NCBI GenBank assembly: GCA_047618505.1
Contig: JBLHLB010000011.1
Location: forward strand, 1-35,162
Length of the DNA stretch: 35,162 nucleotides
DNA from: JBLHLB01 sp047618505
GTDB taxonomy: Bacteria; Planctomycetota; UBA1135; GCA-002686595
Direction: 5' to 3'
Made by a program: the position numbers and the translations under genes. Within the stretch, counting starts at the first letter, position 1. The number at the start of each line of letters is the position of its first letter. Positions 31,464-35,162 of this stretch are shown piece after piece. The notes beneath the pieces were generated by a model that was given only the letters and a program-made list of their open reading frames with translations, did no database searches and was not told the origin of the DNA.

Positions 31464-32032
31464 TTCCACTGTACATCCGGCGGCAGGTTTTCGAGGTCTT
31501 CGCCATCGGGGCGGGCGGAGCGGATGACTTGGCGCCAGAGATCTTCGCCGGCGGCCCCAAAGACGGCATTGTTGTTGGCGGGAGCGGGGAGCCAGGAACC
31601 GGTTGCTAGCTCCCCCTCGAGCTGTCCCGCACCCCACCCTGAGTAGCCCAGGAATATGCGCACATTGTCACGCGCTTCCTCGGGGGACGTCGCCAGGTAC
31701 TGGGCCAAAGATTCTAGCTCGCCGCCCAAGAAGATCGTGTCCGTGAGGGGAACTCCGCCGGTGACGAGGCTCGGAACACGGTGCAGAAATTGCATCGATC
31801 CATGGTCCACCGGACCACCGAGGTACACGGGGAAGTCCAGCTCGCCCAGCAGCGGGTGCTCCGGCATCAACTCTCCCATGGTCAATTCCGTCCTGCGATT
31901 GACCACCAAACCATAGGCGCCCTCGGGGGAGTGTTGGCACATGAACAACACGCCGTGCATGAAGTTTGGATCCTGCAGATCCGGCCATGCGGCCAAGAAC
32001 GTTCCGGGGGCAACGAGGAGCTCGTCAGTCAT
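31460..32032 (-). CDS. algH: YqgE/AlgH family protein
   Basis: A 190-residue UPF0301 protein. Its sequence follows the family throughout: LLVAPGTFLAAWPDLQDPNFMHGVLF, the HSPEGAYGLVVNRRTELTMGEL segment, VYLGGPVDHGSMQFLH, and near the C-terminus IFLGYSGWGAGQLEGELATGSWL. In pseudomonads AlgH affects alginate and other phenotypes; the biochemical activity remains unclear, though an RNA-related or regulatory role has been proposed. ATG 32032 lies 10 bp after the small Cys-protein gene, so it is the last gene of a four-gene unit with trmL and the RlmD-like gene. GGAGG about 15 bases upstream is a distant ribosome-binding candidate. Confidence 0.93.
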   Translation of the reverse strand: MTDELLVAPGTFLAAWPDLQDPNFMHGVLFMCQHSPEGAYGLVVNRRTELTMGELMPEHPLLGELDFPVYLGGPVDHGSMQFLHRVPSLVTGGVPLTDTIFLGGELESLAQYLATSPEEARDNVRIFLGYSGWGAGQLEGELATGSWLPAPANNNAVFGAAGEDLWRQVIRSARPDGEDLENLPPDVQWN

Positions 32033-32042
32033 GACTTTGAGG

Positions 32043-32261
32043 CTAACGCCTCCAGCCCAAACACGAAAGGACCGGCTGCTCTGGGTACTTCGGGAAGCTC
32101 GTATCGGACTTGGACAGGGAACAGCGCAGAAAGCGGCTGCCGCGGTCGTTGGTGGACAGGAGCAGGTACGCGCAACTCACGCAGAGACCCTCGCTGGATC
32201 CCGGAAACACGGGCCTACGTGGGCTTGGCTCCACTGGGTCTTTCTCGGATCCTGTGCTCAA
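32043..32261 (-). CDS. Small four-cysteine protein starting at TTG
   Basis: A 72-residue protein with cysteines at 27, 30, 47 and 67: LCVSC, then RGSRFLRCSLS, then FPKYPEQPVLSC. The pattern C-x2-C-x16-C-x19-C and the F-P-K-Y-P-x-x-P-V-L-x-C ending look like a conserved small metal-binding protein; I recall similar short hypothetical proteins but no named family. The TTG (32261-32259) overlaps the TGA of the preceding methyltransferase gene as TTGA, the counterpart of the ATGA overlap upstream in this operon. Coding is supported by this coupling, by the 10-bp gap to algH, and by the absence of any other gene in the 225-bp interval. An internal start nearer C27 is possible. Zn or Fe-S binding is inference. 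Confidence 0.65.
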   Translation of the reverse strand: MSTGSEKDPVEPSPRRPVFPGSSEGLCVSCAYLLLSTNDRGSRFLRCSLSKSDTSFPKYPEQPVLSCLGWRR

Positions 32262-33826
32262 GGCATGTCCCCGGGCTCATGAACGTCGACGTCCGTGGCC
32301 GAGAGTTCCGGCCCAGCGTCCGGCGGAGCCTGGGCCTTCGCATCCGCCACGAGGGTGAAAATGCACTCCATGTGGGGTGTGTGCGGAAACAGATCCAAGG
32401 GGTCGATGGCAAGCAGTCGATAACCCCCCTGCAGCAACACCGGCAAGTCGCGCGTCGCGCTCTTTGGGTTGCAGGAGACGTAGACAATACGGCGCGGAGC
32501 GAGGGTCACTAGGGCACGCAGCACGTCCTTATGAACTCCGGCGCGCGGGGGATCCACGAGACACACATCCGGGCGCGGAGCGCCGAGTTCGTCCAAGCTG
32601 TCGGGTGCCAGGGTTGCGGCCACATCACCTGCGATGAAGCGCGCGTTCGTAATGCCGTTGCGTTCCGCATTGAAGTCGGCGTCGGCGACAGCCTCGGGCA
32701 CCAACTCAAAGCCCCACACGACGCGTGCCCGCTGTCCCGCGATCAAGGCCAATGCACCGCCTCCGCAGTAAACATCGAAGAGTGTGTCATTGGGACCGAC
32801 CTCCGCCCGAGCGGAGACCAGGGCCGCCAAGCGTTCCGCCTGGGGTGTGTTGGTTTGGAAGAAGGAGCGCGCGCTGATACGGAACCACAGTCCACAGAGT
32901 TGCTCTTCGATTGTCCCAGATCCCGCCAGGACTTCCTCATCCCCCACGGCAACGAGCGCCACACCGGCGTTAACGGTTTGGACGAAGCTGGCGATTTCGG
33001 GGTGCGCTGCGCGAATGGCGGCGACGAAAGGCTCAACGGCTTCCGGCCTGCGCTCCGTCGTAACGAGATCAGCCAAGACTTCCCCACTGGCCCAAGACTT
33101 ACGCAGCACAAGGTGGCGCAGAAGCCCCTCATGGGCGCGCACATCCCAGGCGCTCAGCTCGCGCTCCTGTGCCTCGCGCCGGACCGTGTCAAGGATCGCG
33201 CTGGCCTCCGGGAAGGCGATCTCGCAACGCCCAACATCAAGTACCTTCTCGAAGTGTCCGCGGGCGTGCAGCCCGAGGGCGAAGTCGTCCGCTGAGCCTT
33301 CCGCTTCACCTGTTTCCCTCCAGCGCTTGTTGCCAAAGGTGAAGTCCATCTTGTTGCGGTATGCGAAGGGTTCGTCGCAACCGATGACAGGGCCCAGCGC
33401 GGGCTTACGCTCCCCAAGAAACGGATTCAATGGCTCGAGCGTGCGCACAAGTTGCGCCCGCAACTCGACCAACTGACGACCATAGGCGAGTTGCTGGAAG
33501 GCGCAGCCGCCGCAGCTTGCGACGTGCAGGCAACGGGCCTCGACACGGTCGGGGCTCTCCTCCAACATTTCCTCCACATGACCCTCAACCGTCTCCTTTC
33601 GGCGTTTGTGCACGTTCAGGAGCACGTGATCCCCGGGCACGCCGTCACGAGTTCGCGCGGAGTAGGTGTGCGGCTTGCCCTCCGGCGAACCGGCCAGGCC
33701 ATAGCCGATGGCACGGCCCTTCTCGCCGAGCCCCGTGAGGAACACCTCAAGGATGTCACCCCGGCGCGGCTTGCGGGCAGGCCAGATCTCTTGCGGCGCT
33801 GCTTCGGCTTCCGTCTCGGAACTCAT
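32258..33826 (-). CDS. rlmD: RlmD/RumA-type 23S rRNA (uracil-C5)-methyltransferase
   Basis: A 522-residue TrmA/RlmD-family m5U RNA methyltransferase. An N-terminal TRAM-like domain (RRGDILEVFLTGLGEKGRAIGY) is followed by the [4Fe-4S] cysteines C99, C105 and C108 (RCLHVASCGGCAFQQ) and a fourth in DVGRCEIAFPE. The SAM domain has LFDVYCGGGALALIAG and GFELVPEAVADA, then CLVDPPRAGVHKDVL and the catalytic cysteine in IVYVSCNPKSATRDL. The C-terminus has FPHTPHMECIFTL. The four cluster cysteines favour RlmD or RlmC over TrmA; which uridine is modified cannot be told from sequence. The ATG overlaps the trmL stop (ATGA) by 4 bp and its stop overlaps the TTG of the next gene. It carries a ~30-residue C-terminal extension rich in Asp, Glu and Pro. 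Confidence 0.92.
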   Translation of the reverse strand: MSSETEAEAAPQEIWPARKPRRGDILEVFLTGLGEKGRAIGYGLAGSPEGKPHTYSARTRDGVPGDHVLLNVHKRRKETVEGHVEEMLEESPDRVEARCLHVASCGGCAFQQLAYGRQLVELRAQLVRTLEPLNPFLGERKPALGPVIGCDEPFAYRNKMDFTFGNKRWRETGEAEGSADDFALGLHARGHFEKVLDVGRCEIAFPEASAILDTVRREAQERELSAWDVRAHEGLLRHLVLRKSWASGEVLADLVTTERRPEAVEPFVAAIRAAHPEIASFVQTVNAGVALVAVGDEEVLAGSGTIEEQLCGLWFRISARSFFQTNTPQAERLAALVSARAEVGPNDTLFDVYCGGGALALIAGQRARVVWGFELVPEAVADADFNAERNGITNARFIAGDVAATLAPDSLDELGAPRPDVCLVDPPRAGVHKDVLRALVTLAPRRIVYVSCNPKSATRDLPVLLQGGYRLLAIDPLDLFPHTPHMECIFTLVADAKAQAPPDAGPELSATDVDVHEPGDMP

Positions 33827-34389
33827 GCGTCCGGCTCTCCCGCCCGCTGTGCAACATCCGCCGGGCGCACGTCTTCCGCTGTTTGACTGTGGGCCACGTA
33901 GCTGCCGTCGTTGTCCGGCAGCGGCACACCGGCGCGATCGAGGGCGGTGTAGGCGCCGAGGGCCACAACGTTGGCGAGATTCAAACTGCGTACACCGGCG
34001 CGGATCGGGATGTAGACGCGCTGTCCTCCGTAGGCTTCCAGTAGCTCCGCCGGAAGCCCCTTTGTTTCACAACCGAAGAGCAACACGTTGTCTTCTTCGA
34101 ACTTGGTCTCGAAGAGCGAGCGACCGCCGCGCGCACTGAAGAGGCGTACGCGTTCTGAGAGGGGCCGCAGGGACTCCCCTTCCAACTGCCTTCGGCAGGC
34201 CTCCCAATCGGGGTGAATCACCAGGTCTACCTGGGGCCAATAGTCGAGGCCCGCACGCTTTAGATAACGGTCCTCCAGGGAGAACCCCAGGGGCTCCACC
34301 AGGTGCAGGCGCAAACCGGTTCCGGCCGCTAGACGCGCGGCACAACCGGTGTTGTGCGGGATCTCAGGGTGCATGAGTACAAGGTCCAT
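33823..34389 (-). CDS. trmL: tRNA (cytidine/uridine-34 2'-O)-methyltransferase
   Basis: A 188-residue SPOUT methyltransferase that 2'-O-methylates the wobble base of certain leucine tRNAs in E. coli. Visible are VLMHPEIPHNTGCAARLAAGTG at the N-terminus, LHLVEPLGFSLEDRYLKRAGLDYW, and the trefoil-knot SAM site LFGCETKGLPAELL with IPIRAGVRSLNLANVVALGAY. ATG 34389 starts the protein where TrmL begins; the in-frame extension to 34515 would cross the divergent polymerase start. No Shine-Dalgarno is evident. It heads the operon with the RlmD-like gene, overlapping it by 4 bp (ATGA). The last ~30 residues extend beyond the E. coli protein. Confidence 0.95.
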   Translation of the reverse strand: MDLVLMHPEIPHNTGCAARLAAGTGLRLHLVEPLGFSLEDRYLKRAGLDYWPQVDLVIHPDWEACRRQLEGESLRPLSERVRLFSARGGRSLFETKFEEDNVLLFGCETKGLPAELLEAYGGQRVYIPIRAGVRSLNLANVVALGAYTALDRAGVPLPDNDGSYVAHSQTAEDVRPADVAQRAGEPDA

Positions 34390-34495
34390 GGGCCGCGGAG
34401 GATAGAGCAAGAGCGCGGTCCTGTATCCGGACCTGTGCCGGTCAATCCCTATCCATTCGGTTCTGGTTTTGTTAGGGTTCCGAGTAGCCACCCCC

Positions 34496-35162
34496 ATGAG
34501 CCCCCACGACACCACTCCTCCCGCGTCCCCTTCTGGATCCCCTTATGGGCTAAAGCGCGGTCGCGACGCACATCTGGCGCCCGGGACTCGCCGGATTCTG
34601 CACCTGGATGTGGATGCCTTCCTGGCCTCGGTCGAGCAGGCCTTGCACCCCGAACTACGCGATCGCCCGGTCATCGTCGGTGGGTCCCCCGATTCGCGCA
34701 ACCTGGTCATGAGCTCCTCCTACACAGCGCGCGCCCGGGGAGTGCGCTCCGGCATGCACCTTTCCGAAGCCCGTCGCCGCTGCCCCCAGGCGGTCTTTCG
34801 GGACGGTGATGCCCAGGCCGCGAACCGCTTGCGCGAGGAGATCACACGCATTCTCCTGGACCTCACGCCCCTGGTCGAGGTTGCCTCCATCGATGACTTC
34901 TTCCTAGATCTCACGGGGACCACGCGACTCCTGGGGGATGCCTGTCAAGCAGCGGTCTCCCTGCGTACAACGGTTTGGAAGGAAGTGCACTTGCCCCTGA
35001 CCATCGGCGTCGGCACGTCGAAGTTGCTGGCACGTTTGGGGGGCAAGTTGGCCAAGCCCGGTGGCGTTGCCGAAGTCCTCCCCGGTCACGAGCGTAGCTT
35101 CCTGGCCTGCCTCCCCGTGGGTGAACTTCCCGGTGTGGGTTATTCCATCGGCACGCGCTTGG
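34496..35162 (+). CDS. Y-family DNA polymerase (DinB-like), 3'-truncated by window
   Basis: The reading frame from ATG 34496 runs open to the window edge (222 codons) and encodes the palm and fingers of a Y-family translesion polymerase. RILHLDVDAFLASVEQAL carries the first catalytic aspartate D38. RPVIVGG and SSSYTARARGVRSGM are the fingers. ASIDDFFLDLTGT is the catalytic loop (D133, D134), and LTIGVGTSKLLARLGGKLAKPGG and LPVGELPGVG lead to the thumb. DinB normally has S-I-D-E; here it is S-I-D-D, so the second carboxylate is conservatively changed. About 30 residues of Pro/Ser/Thr-rich sequence precede the domain. It diverges from trmL, with 106 bp between starts. The missing 3' part would contain the little-finger domain. 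dinB versus a diverged relative cannot be settled. Confidence 0.9.
   Translation, partial: MSPHDTTPPASPSGSPYGLKRGRDAHLAPGTRRILHLDVDAFLASVEQALHPELRDRPVIVGGSPDSRNLVMSSSYTARARGVRSGMHLSEARRRCPQAVFRDGDAQAANRLREEITRILLDLTPLVEVASIDDFFLDLTGTTRLLGDACQAAVSLRTTVWKEVHLPLTIGVGTSKLLARLGGKLAKPGGVAEVLPGHERSFLACLPVGELPGVGYSIGTRL

Noticed and set aside
32531..33295. 254-codon plus-strand reading frame
   Set aside because: Antisense to the rlmD-like gene, whose motifs are unambiguous.
34354..34809. 151-codon plus-strand reading frame overlapping the polymerase start
   Set aside because: Out of frame with the well-supported Y-family polymerase and partly antisense to trmL; Pro/Arg/Ser-rich.

Overview
The window looks like a piece of a high-GC bacterial chromosome, most probably from the Planctomycetota or a close relative. 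This placement is inference from gene content, since no rRNA or other phylogenetic marker lies here. It rests on large secreted proteins made of carboxypeptidase-regulatory-like (CarbR) repeats, secreted Kelch and FG-GAP/VCBS proteins with a recognisable C-terminal domain, a sulfatase-fold lipoprotein fused to TPRs, a single-haem CLSCH protein, and few-gene operons interleaved with divergent and convergent single genes. I saw no tRNA, rRNA, CRISPR array, insertion sequence, phage module or replication origin.

Layout. 1-3733: two same-strand CarbR-repeat exported proteins, the first cut by the window edge. 3759-6225: a secreted Kelch/galactose-oxidase-like protein divergent from a SprT-like zinc-peptidase domain protein. 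6410-7789: an orphan, short CpsD/CapB-type tyrosine-kinase-like ATPase divergent from a phosphinothricin-acetyltransferase-like GNAT. 7829-10003: a secreted HEAT-like helical repeat protein. 10165-13836: a three-gene acyl-CoA carboxylase operon (biotin carboxylase, carboxyltransferase, biotin carrier) whose carrier has a second, lysine-less biotinyl-like domain. 14031-17671: an FG-GAP protein and a single-haem exported protein.

17691-22144 (minus strand): a compact operon of SGNH hydrolase, ispH, a sulfatase-fold/TPR lipoprotein and an ankyrin protein; the last three are joined by one-base stop/start overlaps. acpS (22214-22597) diverges from it. 22631-25118 (minus): an M1 aminopeptidase followed by an overlapping glycerophosphodiesterase gene. 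25231-25914: nth, with only three of the four usual cluster cysteines. 26063-26848: a TPR protein whose C-terminus looks like a zincin-type metallopeptidase that has lost its HExxH.

26849-27956 is a decayed stretch. It holds the 3' part of a minus-strand gene and the 3' part of a plus-strand prenyltransferase/squalene-cyclase-repeat-like gene, lying back to back, both frameshifted and both lacking 5' ends. The stretch is bracketed by two similar ~30-bp sequences. 28026-31463 holds a third large CarbR-like exported protein and a SAM methyltransferase. 31460-34389 (minus) is a tightly overlapping operon of trmL, an RlmD/RumA-type methyltransferase, a small four-cysteine protein beginning at TTG, and algH/yqgE. 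A Y-family DNA polymerase gene runs off the right edge.

Most of the window is ordinary housekeeping plus lineage-specific secreted proteins; I did not find a clear-cut new multi-gene system. The strongest second-look items are the decayed head-to-head fragments, the inactivated zincin-like protein, the duplicated biotinyl domain, the Thr/His sulfatase-fold protein, and the small Cys protein in the RNA-methyltransferase operon.
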